64,000 nt of DNA from Agrypnia vestita. Lineage: Eukaryota > Arthropoda > Insecta > Trichoptera > Phryganeidae. Below, one piece after another: positions 32,787 through 44,869 of this stretch. Every line of letters starts with the position of its first letter. Positions within the stretch are counted from its first letter, which is position 1. The translations under genes were made by a program, and so were the position numbers. The notes beneath the pieces were generated by a model. That model searched no databases and was not told the origin of the DNA. It saw nothing but the letters and a program-made list of their open reading frames with translations. The stretch spans positions 1 to 64,000 of the forward strand of contig JADDOH010001980.1 in assembly GCA_016648135.1 (NCBI GenBank), in the 5' to 3' direction.

Positions 32787-33690
32787 ACATTATCTACCTT
32801 TCTGCATTTATAGTTTTTTTATATCTTTATTTTTAGAAAAGTTATAAACGAATGAAATATTTATCCAATTTCATGGCCTACATTAGACATCTATTGATTT
32901 TTTTAAAAAGTTTTTAAGTAAATTTTTGTCCTTATGTTTTTTAGCCGTAACTACTAAACGCATGATCCAATTTTAGTCGTCGATATCTTGATCGATAGGG
33001 AAATAGTGCTTCTATAGAACTAATTTAAAATATTTGTTTACAATTGCAGACTTTAGAATTACGTCCGCTTTCATCCGCGTTTTACGATTTTGTCTGTGGC
33101 TTCGCGGGAAATATTTAAATTACTATTTCAAAAAATACAGTCTGTATAATTAAACGTTGTCTATCTTTCTGCATTTTTATTTATTTTTTATCTTTATTTA
33201 AAGAAAAGTTTTAAAATATATATGAAAATGGAAATTTTATTTATTTTATTTTATAACTTTTCTCAAAATAATGATAAAAAATAAATAAAAATAGTCAAAA
33301 ATAGATAGCATTTAATTCTATAGAATGTATATTTTGCAATAATAATTTAAATATTTGCCGCGAAGCTACAGCCAAAACCGTAAATCTCGGATGAAAGTGG
33401 ACGAAGTCTGTCATTTTATAATATTTATTTTTAGTAAGCTTCATAGAGTCATTATTTACCTATAGATCGAGATATCGATGACTAAAATTGACTGACGCGT
33501 TTAGAAGTTACGGCTAAAAAACTGAACATTAAAAATTTATCGAAAACTCGAGGTTCAAAAAAAATTCAATAAATGCCTAGTTGGCCCCGGAAAAAATGGA
33601 AATATTTATTTTCGATAACAACTTTTCTAAAAAAATAGATAGGAAAAAATTAAAAATGCAGAAAGATACATGACGTTAACTTGTACAATG
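32787..33690. repeat. ~900-bp foldback element
   Basis: The left half (TTAACATTATCTACCTTTCT..) and right half (complement of GTTAACGTCATGTATCTTTC..) mirror each other over ~400 bp: AGAAAAGTTATAA, TAGCCGTAACT.CTAAACGC, TCGTCGATATCTTGATCGAT, CTTTCATCC, CTTCGCGG and ATTTAAATTA pair across a centre near 33236. No coding. A relative fragment is at ~37395-37560 (GCGAAGCTACAACCGAAA). Confidence 0.75.
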
Positions 33691-33699
33691 AAGGGGAGC

Positions 33700-34071
33700 C
33701 ACCACATACCCTGAGCCGATCTATGCGCAAAAGCGTCCATATCGGCCCAGCACTTTCGCCGCCTGGTTGGCATTATTTTATGCTAAAGCGACCTCCTCAT
33801 CAATACAACACGCAGAGATGAAAACCGGGCGAGTCGGTCGCACAAAACCTTCATTGTCCCGCGCATATTAATCTATATTTCAAAAATAACAATACAATAT
33901 AATACCAATAATAAAATTTAAATAAAATACATCACCCAAACAAGGCGCAGGACGTAAAAAACACAACCCCTCCGTGGAGGGAAAAAGACATAAAGAAAAA
34001 ATAATAAAAACATAAAAGATTCGTGACCTAAGAAATCATCACCGACGGTTCAAACACTGGTTCAGGAAAAA
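33700..34071 (-). mobile_element. 3' untranslated part of R1-like LINE (probable)
   Basis: Lies directly after the stop of the LINE frame and is GC-richer than its surroundings over 33710-33860. It lacks its own open frame. Boundary with the foldback is not defined. Confidence 0.4.
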
Positions 34072-34525
34072 CTACGGAGCAGGGCCCCGTAGGATCTCCC
34101 AGCGGGACACCCAAGTTCCAACAAAGTCTTTAAGATGTCTAAAGTTAGACTCATTTCTCACCAGGTCGACATTTGTGGGATGCCGACCTGTCTCAAGCGA
34201 CCCGTTTATACCTTCAATCAAGTCCTCTCTAGCATCCCTCAACAGAGCACAATCCCAGAGGATATGTTTCGGGGTCTGGGCCACATGAGCGCAGGCGCAC
34301 CAAGGGTGAGTGGAGAGTCCAAGATCATGTAATTTGGACCTGAACTCACCATGGCCCGACAGTACTTGTGCTGTGTAGTGATCCAGAGCCGGAAAATACC
34401 CTCCGGTCCCCTTTCTCTCTTTCACCATCACCCTCGGGAAGAAGGAATGGGTCCATCTCCCAGTGGTGGCGGCGTGCCATCTTTCTTGCCAGACTTCTAA
34501 CGTAATTAACCCAATTCGTCTGTTA
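34072..34525 (-). pseudogene. 5'-truncated R1-clade-like LINE, protein C-terminus
   Basis: On minus: EVWQERWHAATTGRWTHSFF then TGGYFPALDHYTAQVLSGHG, FRSKLHDLGLSTHPWCACAH and TPKHILWDCALLRDAREDLI, ending WVSRWEILRGPAP and stop. The C-.-C..H....C arrangement after the GHG-F--.L segment is the terminal zinc knuckle typical of R1/LOA-type LINEs. The frame is open from 34525 to 34072 and everything upstream (endonuclease, reverse transcriptase) is missing. Confidence 0.85.
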
Positions 34526-34529
34526 ACTT

Positions 34530-37500
34530 GTACAGATTTTATTTAATAAAAAAAAAATTAAATCCTCATTGCGGCCAAAACCGTCAAACTGGTATAAAGC
34601 GAACGTAATATTGAAGCCTGCCATGTTAAAAAAAAAAATTAGTTCGTTCGGCACTATTTCCCTATCGATTGCTATATCGTCGAATAAAATGTGGTTAGGC
34701 GTTCCTGAGTTACAGACAAAAAACTATGATGTATTCATATTAATTTTTATTGTGAAAAACGCGTCAAATTCGTTCTCTTTCTTCGGGGTGGTCGCGTTTT
34801 TTTTTCCGTAAGATTTCAGAGCCAAGGGTAATTCTGCGAACGATTTAATGTTTTTAAATTTGGTCGTAAGAACACCCTCATGGTCGTGGCTGCACATGTT
34901 AGAAAGCCATTAATTTCTAAGGAGACAGGGGACACGGTTAACATGCATTGTAGAAAAATCTTTCGCCTTGCTTCCGTATATTCTTGAACGGTAATAAATT
35001 ATATAGCCCCTAACCGGGGTGGTCCAAAAGCCATATGTGCCTAGACGCGCATTCCATCTATTGTTTAATTAGACTGATTATTAATAACAAGATATATATA
35101 AGAGCAGCAGAGGATAAAGTTAGCTGGATTGCGGTATTGTAATATATAATTATAGGTAGATCAAATTAACAATGATTAGGATTAATTTATTAATTTTAAA
35201 TGTACATTATTATAAAATTATCAATCAATTGTATTTAAACTAGTTGTAGTAATGTATTTTTGCTAGTGATTAATATCATAGTTCGGGTGACCACCGACAA
35301 TAAGTTTAAAAATAAGGTATGCTAAGTTGTATTTTATTGTATAGATTTAGGTAATTGTATAGTTAATTACAAAGTGTATAGGTAATTGTATGTTAGGTAT
35401 TTAATAATAATTTAAATTTATATGATAATAAAATAATTTTAATGTAATTAATTATATGTAAAAATTATTTATAAGTGATATTAATTTTAAGATTTTTATT
35501 TCTTGTTAGTTAAGATTAATTAAATAAAATAATATTAAGGGGCGTGCCCGAAAATTAGTAAAATAGTACATAAAAAAAAATTAAAAATCTAAGTAAACAA
35601 TTAATGGAACCGTAATATGTTTTTTTTTAAATTGAGTCGTATATTACGTATGTTTGAGCCGTTTTATTCTTTTAATATATCGCTTGTGTTTATTACCATC
35701 ACGTTTTAAATTCCAATGAAAAATCCTAAATAAATGCAAAATTTTACTTAAAAGTGCATAGAACCTTACGAAGAAGAAGAAAAATTTATTGAAAATAGCA
35801 AAAATGTATACACAAATGTAAGACCCCTTTTAATTGTCTTTGAAATTTTTTTGCATAAATATCCGCTAGAAAACACACAAATGTATTTATTACCTTTTTA
35901 TTTAAAATGTATTAAAACCTAGTTAGGTTGTTTAAAACGTCCAAACGAATTTATTATATTGCACCATTACGCCTTACTAATTTAATATAACTAATTTAAT
36001 ATATAATTAAACAAAAAATCTAAACAAATATGTGCAAAATTTTACACAAAAAAGTACCTATAGAATAATAAATAATGTAAAATATCAAAAAGACAAATCA
36101 AAATTTTTTCCGGGATCACTGATAAATTTCAACTTATTATCAATTAGTGGAAATTCATAAAAATTGTCAATTTAAAATGTAAATTTAAAATGTCAATGTA
36201 AAACAATTTACATTCTGAAGAAATCTTTTAAAATAAATATATTTTTATGTTGCATAAAATAACAGAATTGAAGATATACTATTTTGAATATGTTATGCGA
36301 TGTTAAATTATTTTCTGCTTAGATTTATGTATTCACATGTTCTATTGGTACATGATTCTCTAAAAAACAAATAATTAAATAACAAAATATAAAAACAAAA
36401 TATATATATATATACGACGAATTATCCCGAATTAACGTTAAAAGCATCGACATCGCGCGGCGTTTTATCCTCAATGTGAATATTAAAGACGAAGAAATCG
36501 ATAATGACGATTAAAATTATTCGTACAGAAATATATAAGAAATATTTCTGAATAAAACGTTAAGTGCAGCTGTTTTATAAACGATTAATATTTGAGGATG
36601 TTTCCATAAAATAAACGAAGATATAATGTTTGAAGATATATATTTACGGAAACAAATGCGAAATACTCCCGAATGAAAATTCAGTGGACCGAAATCACGC
36701 GGTGTTATTTTCGTGAAGACGATTTAATTAAAAACAGATAAGATTTTGAAGGGTGGAAAAGTAGTTTGATGATGTTGAAAAGGGTTTTATCAATATTCAA
36801 AAGACCCAAGTTATAGTTTAATAAATAATCATAAAAGACAGGTCTCCAAAAAATTAATAGATCGTCGTTCTTATACCTTTTGAGAATTAAAAAGTTTCCA
36901 AAAAAAATTGATAGATGGCCGATCTCGGAGCTGTTGAGAATTGGAAAATTTAGCAAAAATTGAAAACGTACTGAGAAATATTATTTTTAAAAATGATATG
37001 TTAAAAAACATTAGTCAAGTTTTCAACCATTAAAAATATTATTCGTGGAGAATAACTGAAAACTGAAAACGTATGTACAATCATTTTTTGAAAAAATTCA
37101 TTCCAAATCTGACGACTTTTTGAAAAATATTAATTGAATTTACGTAAATATATAAAAAAAATTGAGCGTAGCATGCGCGGACGACGGGACGTTTCCCTAG
37201 ACTGAAGAGAAATTTAAAAATACCTCATATTTATAATGTTCATAACGACCGGAAAAACAGTTGACATGCTAGAAATTATATCAATTTTATCGATTTGTAT
37301 CGCTTATAACATTCCTAAAAATTAAGGTAAAAAAAATCTAAAAATAAGTTAATCTGTGAAACGCTAGGTTCTACAAAACATGTTTTTTATATTTGAAATT
37401 GGACTTACTGCTGCGAAGCTACAACCGAAATGGTAAAATCCGGATGTAAGCTTCCGTCACGCAAAAACGTTTCACTTGGTAACAATAAGTTTCAATAGAA

Positions 37501-37980
37501 TCGCTAGCGGCACACTTTTTCTATCGAGTGAGATATAGATGATGAATGTAAGCCTCTCCGTCGCGGAGCGAAACACAAAAATATAAAAAACGCCAAAAAA
37601 ATACACTAAAAAGGTTGTCACCGCTCGGGCGTGTCTTTTGAAAAGTTTATTTTCAATAGAAAAGATGCGCACCGTCAAGCGCCACGCGGTGATGCTACTT
37701 GCGTGCCTGTGCGATTTTTTTTGACCGAGTTATTAAAGAAACGGAAATTTCGACTTTGGTTGCGAACCGAGAAAAGTGGAGGGGGTAAAAAAAATTAAAA
37801 ATATGCGCATAAGATGGCGCCTCTAACTATTGTTTGAACATCGTACTCGATTTTTTAATTTCGTTAAAACTACGCCTACAGTTGCAGAAACGGCGCTGTC
37901 GTAAAAACGGACCGAAAACGGGGATTTATTTTTGCATTTCGGCGAGAAAGAAAGCTACGCAAAATTGATGTATATAAAAA
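34530..37980. other. AT-rich stretch, no gene seen
   Basis: Short low-complexity frames only. A MTVRIFSIENKLFKRHA-type frame at 37472-37678 on minus lies within repeat sequence. No family recognised. Confidence 0.5.
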
Positions 37981-38029
37981 AAAAGATAGACTTTTTTTTT
38001 AATCCAATCGCAAGACACCGAGATGTGCA

Positions 38030-38560
38030 GTAGAAACGAAATTTCACGCCATCGAGCATAGAAACTAAAAAAGAAAAGAAGAAAATATATTTTTTTTTAA
38101 ATATGCGGTAAAGAGTTGTCCTTTGTATTCTTTTTAAAAATTGTGATTATCGTGTATATTCGCGGAGAAAACGGTAAAAACGTGCGGAAAAAAAGCCGAA
38201 AAAAACCCAAAAAACGGCTTTGTCCAAAAAAGGCCGAAAACGTGTAAAAGATGATTAAAAAGTGTTTAAGTATCCTTATCAGAAGAAAAAAATGATGAAT
38301 TAGAAATCACGCGTTATAGGCGTGTCCATCATAATAAAGTTTCAAATTCCAAAATTTCGAAAAACTTGCAAAGATATGAAGTAAAAACGACATATCACTC
38401 TAATGGGCATAGAAACGACATTAGAAGAAGAAGACAATATTTTTTTATAAAATGTCACGTAGCAAAGAGTTGTCCTTAGTATTTTTAAAAAAAAATGTGA
38501 TTATCGTGTAAACTCGCGGAGAAAACGGTAAATATATGCAAAAAAAAAGTAAAAAAACGC
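38030..38560 (+). repeat. two diverged copies of a ~350-bp unit
   Basis: Blocks GGCATAGAAAC/GAGCATAGAAAC, AAAGAGTTGTCCTT.GTATT, TGTGATTATCGTGTA and TCGCGGAGAAAACGGTAAA occur in the same order at 38055-38200 and at 38405-38550. The adjacent 38190-38260 is rich in CGGAAAAAAAG / AAAACGG motifs. Nature unknown. Confidence 0.65.
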
Positions 38561-39123
38561 ATAAAAAGGCAAATGTTAAAAATTGGTGGATATATCGCGG
38601 AAAGTACCTTACAACTTTAATAGAATAGGTAGATTTTTTTTTAATTTTTTTTTTGTACCCACTTAAATTTTTAATTCTTTTGTATCTTATCTTTTGTATT
38701 TATTTTTGTATATATTTAAATGTTTATCTTAATTTTATATGTATTTTTTAACTCTTTTAGATTTATGTATTCTTATGATTGTATATATTACTAAATTCTT
38801 TCTGCTTTCTTTTTCACGTTTATACTTCTTTACGATTGTTATTTGTTACCAATACATAAATACCAAATGAGAGTAACTGCCACAGAACAGGTTTCACCTA
38901 GTGTGGCAGTTATTAGTTACTTATATTAAAACAAATGTAAAATAAACAATTAAATAAATAAATAAATTTAAAAACTATGAATTATGATTATTATTATTAC
39001 TACTACATAACAACGGTATGTAAATTTTTAATTCGTGGTAAACTGGAATATGCATCGCCGATGTGGGCACAAAACAATGACAAATATACAAAAATGATAA
39101 ATATTCAAAGAATTACTTGAATA

Positions 39124-40409
39124 TTAGGTCCTTACATATGAAATTGACGTTTTGCCGTACTGGCAAATGTGATCTCAAATATCTTCTCCTTGGTTAGGAA
39201 TTCCAAATCCAAATTTATACAGCTATTTACTCATGTATTTGTGTTTTGAAAATTATAATTCATTTGTTTTTTCCTCAATTGTTTTTTTCTTTGCGAGACT
39301 CAGTTTACGAAATGAAAAACTTGAAATATCGCGTTATTTACGAGTACGAGTTCCACCGTGGCACCAGTGCTGCAGAAACGGCTCGAAGGATTAATGATGT
39401 GTATGGCGACGGTGCCGCAAAAGAAAACACAGTGCGTTTTTGGTTCCAACGTTTTCGTTCTGGAAATTTCGACCTGCAGAACAAGCCCCGTGGACGGCCG
39501 GAGACCAAAGTTGATAATGAAGAATTGAAGGCTATTGTGGAAGCGGATCCATCGCAAACCACATCCGAGTTAGCTGCAGGCGGCGGTGTTAGTGATAAAA
39601 CTGTTTTAATCCACTTGAAGCAAATTGGTAAGGTGAAAAAGCTTGAAAGGTGGGTACCTCACGAATTGAGTGAAGCAAATCAACAAACGCGCGTTGACTG
39701 CTGCGTTGCAGTACTCAACCGGCACAATAATGAAGGGATTTTAAATCGAATCATTACCTGTGATGAAAAGTGGATCCTGTACGATAATCGGAAGCGCTCA
39801 TCGCAATGGCTGAACCCTGCCGAACCAGCCAAACCATGCCCAAAGCGAAAATTGACTCCAAAAAAGTTACTTGTGAGCGTTTGGTGTACTAGTGCTGGTG
39901 TTGTTCACTACAGCTTTCTTAAATCTGGCCAGACGATTACGGCAGATGTCTATTGTCAGCAACTGCAAACCATGATGGAAAAGCTAGCTGCTAAACAATC
40001 GAGGCTGGGTAATCGCTCTAGGCCACTGTTGCTTCATGATAACGCTAGACCACACACTGCACAACAGACGGCTACCAAATTAGAGGAGCTTCAATTGGAA
40101 TGTCTAAGACATCCACCGTACTCTCCGGACCTTGCCCCAACAGATTACCATTTTTTTCGAAATTTGGATAACTTCTTGCAAAGGAAAAAATTCAACTCCG
40201 ATGGGGCAGTCCAAACCGCCTTCAAAGATTTTATTGATTCCCGTCCGAATGGTTTTTTTAGTAAAGGGATCGATGAACTACCTATGAGATGGCAAAAGTG
40301 CATAGATAGCAATGGTACATACTTTGATTAAATAAATATATTATAATAAAAAAAAATCGACTTTATGTTCCTCCCATACTAAACGTCAATTTCATATGTA
40401 AGGACCTAA
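39124..40409 (+). mobile_element. mariner copy B, structurally intact
   Basis: A 1286-bp element between TA dinucleotides (39122-39123, 40410-40411). Its ends are identical over 29 bp, beginning TTAGGTCCTTACATATGAAA. The sequence just left of it (39040-39120) reads as a LINE fragment (RGKLEYASPMWAQNNDKYTK), so it inserted into an older element. Confidence 0.95.
39312..40331 (+). CDS. mariner transposase, complete open frame
   Basis: Cut-and-paste transposase of 339 residues, usual size for mariner. From ATG 39312 (MKNLKYRVIYEYEFHRGTSA): first helix-turn-helix about residues 5-55, GRPETKV linker, second helix-turn-helix about 65-110, WVPHEL at ~118, TCDEKWI (first catalytic Asp, ~153), HDNARPH (second, ~245) and APTDYHFF (third). 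Exactly 34 residues separate the last two Asp, the D,D34D pattern. There is no stop or frameshift, and both termini are present, so it could encode active enzyme; expression is not shown. The open frame extends upstream without ATG. Its relative at 13762-14780 is dead. Confidence 0.95.
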   Translation: MKNLKYRVIYEYEFHRGTSAAETARRINDVYGDGAAKENTVRFWFQRFRSGNFDLQNKPRGRPETKVDNEELKAIVEADPSQTTSELAAGGGVSDKTVLIHLKQIGKVKKLERWVPHELSEANQQTRVDCCVAVLNRHNNEGILNRIITCDEKWILYDNRKRSSQWLNPAEPAKPCPKRKLTPKKLLVSVWCTSAGVVHYSFLKSGQTITADVYCQQLQTMMEKLAAKQSRLGNRSRPLLLHDNARPHTAQQTATKLEELQLECLRHPPYSPDLAPTDYHFFRNLDNFLQRKKFNSDGAVQTAFKDFIDSRPNGFFSKGIDELPMRWQKCIDSNGTYFD

Positions 40410-40411
40410 TA

Positions 40412-42540
40412 TTAGTAAATGACTTAATGTTTATGTTTCTCCCTATTTTTGTGCATATTCAAATAAGAAATAAAAATAATTATATGAATGCTCTTTTAAA
40501 TTTCTGAAATTACAATAGTAACAATATTTTAAAAGAAACATCTTCCTCATTCGTCAGCTGTTACTGGAGATATCAGGCGTGTTGGATAAATATGTACTTG
40601 CAAGAATGTACCTTGCACAGTGAATTTAATAACTAATATAAAGGACTCAACATTTTGCATGCGTATCAGTAATTCCGATCCTCAGAAGACTTAAAAACTG
40701 TTTCAATTATTCGTGACTCTGTATTTACTGCTCCGTTGTATAAAACAGGGATCTAAACCACTCATACAGGATAAAAAAAAGTGTGACGTCATAAAGCTCA
40801 AATTTATACTCCGCAACTGAATGTCTGTGATTTAGTCAACTGTAAAAGTAAAAATAAATTTTAAAAATGAATTTTTGTAAAAACAGATTTTTGCTTGTTT
40901 TGTAAACGCAAAATCTTCTGTATTTTTAATATAATTTTTAAAATAACTTTACTTTAATTACTGAAACTGGCCTTAAAGGATTGACCTACATGAAATATAA
41001 TTTTCTAATTCGATCTTTAGAATAATCGGTAGAGTTTGTGAGATGTTCCGGTGGAGAGGTGAAGTAGGGAATACCTCGAGGGAGAAATTGGACGTAGTCA
41101 TGCTTAAAAAATATAAAGTTGTATCACGTATTACATAATAAAAATAGAAAAATATAACATAACATTAAATAAGTGTAAAGAACAATATCAGGTATAAAGT
41201 ATAAACATATGAAAGTAAAATATAAAAATATCAAGTACCTGCATGTTTATGTAGTAAAAGGTATAAGCATTATATAGTAATATAAAGTACAAATGTAATA
41301 AAGTAATGTGTATATACAAAAAAAAAACATATTATATCATGGTCAACCTAAAGCTGCAGATGAAATTTATAAAAAGCTTATTATACGAGATCTATCTATT
41401 GTCAATCGACACACTTCTTTCTTCGTCGTTTAGTTTCTGAGATATAAGCCTTTAAACTTTGATCTATTTTATTAATGTATCCATATCAGATGTTTAAATG
41501 TACATCTTTTAATAAACGGAGATGCATAAATTACAAATAAAGATGATTCTTTAATATTTTATTCCTTTTTATGTGCTCCTTAGGCCAGAATCAAAAAAGA
41601 ATTTTCCTACATATATAAGATAACTAAAATATATAAGATAACTAAAAATATAAGATAACTAAAAATACTGAACCTTAGCATAAATCTGTACTTAATGATT
41701 ATTTCTAAATTTTTCTCGCCAATCATATCCAGATTTAATTAAAAATAATAAAACATTTATTAATAATCACTGATCACAGTATTGACCCTCCCGATGATAA
41801 CGCATTCAAATTAGTGTAATAAAATCAGGAATTTATTTTCCCCTTAATAATTTATTAAAGGTTGTGATTTCATGAGCTAAAGATAAAGCTTAGAGATAAA
41901 GCTTCCAACCCACAAATTACTAAAAATGAGTTATGCGCGGGTTGGTACAGCTTGCTATGATATCTTTAAGTGATACAGTTTTTATAAATCAATTTAAAAC
42001 TTAGACAAATTATTTTTTACATTAACAACATGAGGATGTAAATGAACTCATTATTTTTGCTAACCCAAATAACTTATGTTCTCTATTTGCTGAAATTCTA
42101 GGTACTTTTCTTAAGTGTTTCACGAAATTCCAATTAAAATTTAACTTGTTTAACAAATAACTTTGTCGCGAAACCGTAGTATGTTTATCGTAGCTTGGAA
42201 ATAGCGCCATCTAGTTAAAATTGTTATATACAGAACTACTTTCTTTGATGATGTAAGCATTCAATTACATAATATATAATACATAGCAACAAAATGGTAA
42301 GCAGAGGGAATTGCGCACTCTTTGACTCCCTTGTTATGTATCGCTTTGGAACAACAGTATTTTTTATTATCCACAACATTCGAGAGACGCCTAGAATAGC
42401 CTAGATGCGACGGGAATCTTCTCCTAAAACCAGAAAATAAATTAATCGAATGAAAATACTGATCTAAAAAGCAGTTTAAAAAATTGAAATAATATTTCAG
42501 GCGTATTATAGTTTAATGCTATTGTATCGGACAGGTAGAA
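40412..42540. other. AT-rich stretch, no gene seen
   Basis: Contains a small TATAAGATAACTAAAA repeat at 41610-41670 (three copies) and otherwise no recognised element or coding frame. Confidence 0.5.
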
Positions 42541-42840
42541 TTATGACGACGGGATGATGATGATGATGACCCGTCTGATATGACACGGGATGATGATGAC
42601 CCGTCTGAAGTCATGAATGTTGGCCCTTTCGGGGGGCCCAGGTCCGTTGTATGGGCGAATGCCGTGCGCGGAGTCATGAATGTTGGCCCTTTCGGGGGGC
42701 TCAGGTCCGTTGTGTGGACCCACCTCGCCTCCAAGCGGATAGTCGGCGCGGGCAGCGAGCCGGCGTTGCGATCCTGGCTGAGAGGATACTGCACCGACGC
42801 GATATGTGACATCTCCGACGGAGGGCGTTGGAAAAGTTCC
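42541..42840 (+). repeat. GC-rich block with two ~55-bp direct repeats
   Basis: GTCATGAATGTTGGCCCTTT and the following CGGGGGG(C/G)C.CAGGTCCGTTGT occur at 42610 and 42673, giving MNVGPFGG.RSVVW twice in an open frame of 109 codons. The opposite strand is open too. GATGATGATGACCC also repeats at 42552 and 42590. It could be part of an LTR or a decayed gene; nothing decides it. Confidence 0.5.
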
Positions 42841-43009
42841 ACGAAGAAATTGCATTTTTTGGTCTTATCTTGTAAAGTGTTGAAATATTTGAAATACTTA
42901 AGAAAATGAAATATTTAAGTTTGATGAAATATTTAATGAAATATCTTAAGAATGAAATATTTAAGAATTAGATAAGACATTTGTAAATGTAATATTGAAT
43001 AAAATTGAT

Positions 43010-44340
43010 GTTTCGTGGTCTTTCCCTGTATGGGAAAGCTCGCGCGATGGGAATAAAATCATTTTTAAATCGCGCGGAGCGCCGCGGACTATCATAGAAT
43101 GACCGCTATTTTAATGGAATTTGTGTAAATGTCCTGCCTCGAAGAGGCGAGGAAGAAAAATTCATAAGTATTTAAATGTGCCAAATGAGTCCTTTGTGTG
43201 GTATTGTAAAGTAGAAATTAAAATAAAAAATGTTTAATTGAGAGTAAAATATCTCGCGTGGACCCTGATAAACTCGCTTGACCGCGCCGCCTGTACGCAG
43301 CCCGCGCGGGTAATGGAAAAAACCCGGCGCCATGATGGCGCCGTGCGGCTGGAGTTGAGGGCCGCCAGCGAATATTTTTGAACTCTGATTACGGACGTTA
43401 CAGACGTCCTAGCGAGCTGAAACATTTTTTATTGTGTTCCTCGTGTGAACATCTATGGGAGTGATATGTTTTTGCGTGTCTGAAAGTTAGCTCGTGCGCT
43501 TTATTTGTGGTGACACACTTTGTCTGCCTATTACGCAATTAATAATCTATCCGACATACTTGAAAATATCACCAAAGGATGCGCTTATACTATCTATAAG
43601 CTTATACTATATATCGCTTATACTATTATCTAAGGGTATAACTTAGAATCTCGTAAAATCATGTTTACTATTTTTAACCGAATTAAATGTAAATTAATTC
43701 TTGAAAATGCCGCGGTAAATCGGCATATTTTGTTGAATAACTAGGTAAATTCACTCTTGCGGTTCCAGTAAACGACATCATCCTATGGGCAAGACATAGA
43801 TTGGTATAGATGATGTGTTAAAATCCCCGGGGGGGTGGCGTTTAATTTGCTATCGATTAAAATATTCAATTTTAATCCGCGAATCGGCACGGGAGGCCGT
43901 CATTTTGCGCTCGAAGCGCCCGGTGAGTCGAGCGCGCTGATTGGTCGGCGGCGCGAGTCAGGGGGAAGCTTTCCGCACTGTAAAAATACTGCGCCGGGCG
44001 GGCGAGAGCCTCATTCTGCTGGGAGCCTCTGCCGAGTACGCCTACTGGAACATTTTATTCTGCGTTTTACTTCACACCCTGCTTGACCCCTGCTTTTCTT
44101 CTTTGGATTTGGACTCTGGATTTTCTACTGACTTCTGCATTTGGACTTGGCTACGATTTTGGATTTATTGGACTTGTTTTACCACCTGAGGCAACGACTT
44201 GGCACGGATTCTGGACTTGAAGAATTTTCTGCGCTCTACACTCCCGGCCTGCTAGTACATCGGCGGCTTCGGAAGCGAACTCAGCGGACCGCACCTGCTA
44301 TTTAATTGTTTCCGTGGGGAACAGCTATTAATTCAGAAGA
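43010..44340. other. CpG-rich patches of unknown nature (LTR or promoter debris)
   Basis: 43020-43420 and 43830-44330 are far more GC-rich than their surroundings, with motifs such as GATTGGTCGGCGGCGCGAG. Open frames on both strands lack recognisable domains. No paired LTR, splice-bounded exon or target duplication was found. Confidence 0.35.
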
Positions 44341-44383
44341 ATCTCACTGCACATATAAAGGATATTGATAAAAAAATACATCG

Positions 44384-44560
44384 TTAGTGACATCTGTGGC
44401 TATATAAGGGGGATGAAAAAGCTTGGGATGCCGGTCGTGCTAAATACTGTTACAACTTATATACGAAACATGTTGTAATAATTTAAATATATACAACTTC
44501 CAAAAATTTGATAGACGTGGTATTCTATCATGGGTGTAAATGGTGAACATTATACATGAC
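44384..44560 (+). repeat. dispersed ~170-bp repeat, copy 2
   Basis: GTGACATCTGTGGCTATATA..GGGGGATGAAAAAGCTTGGG, then TATACAACTTCCAAAAATTT and TAGACGTGGTATTCTATCAT. Related to 11487-11645 and inverted at 62085-62205. A CCTAACCTAACC run follows. Confidence 0.6.
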
Positions 44561-44656
44561 CTAACCTAACCTAACCCACATCACGACCATAACCAATAGA
44601 GCTACTCAACAAACGTTCAAAATTTGTTTTATAATTCTTAAATATAAATTAGGTAG

Positions 44657-44856
44657 CAGGGGCGTGCAGTAAGAACAAGAAGCATGACTTTTTTCTAAGG
44701 TACTTATGTGTGTATCATAATAATACTCCCGTAATAATATACTATTCAGATTTTAATATTTCGTAATATTCCGCCAGATAAATATTTAATTTCGATTTTT
44801 TTCCAAATTTACGTTTCAATAAAAGTCATGCTTCTTGTTCTCACTGCACGGCCCTG
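44657..44856. mobile_element. 200-bp non-autonomous hAT element
   Basis: Ends CAGGGGCGTGCAGTAAGAAC and the complement of CAGGGCCGTGCAGTGAGAAC match over 36 bp with two differences. Flanks TTAGGTAG (44649-44656) and TTAAATAG (44857-44864) are an aged 8-bp target duplication (6 of 8). CAGGG termini and 8-bp duplications are hAT hallmarks. No coding capacity. Confidence 0.85.
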
Positions 44857-44869
44857 TTAAATAGGTATC

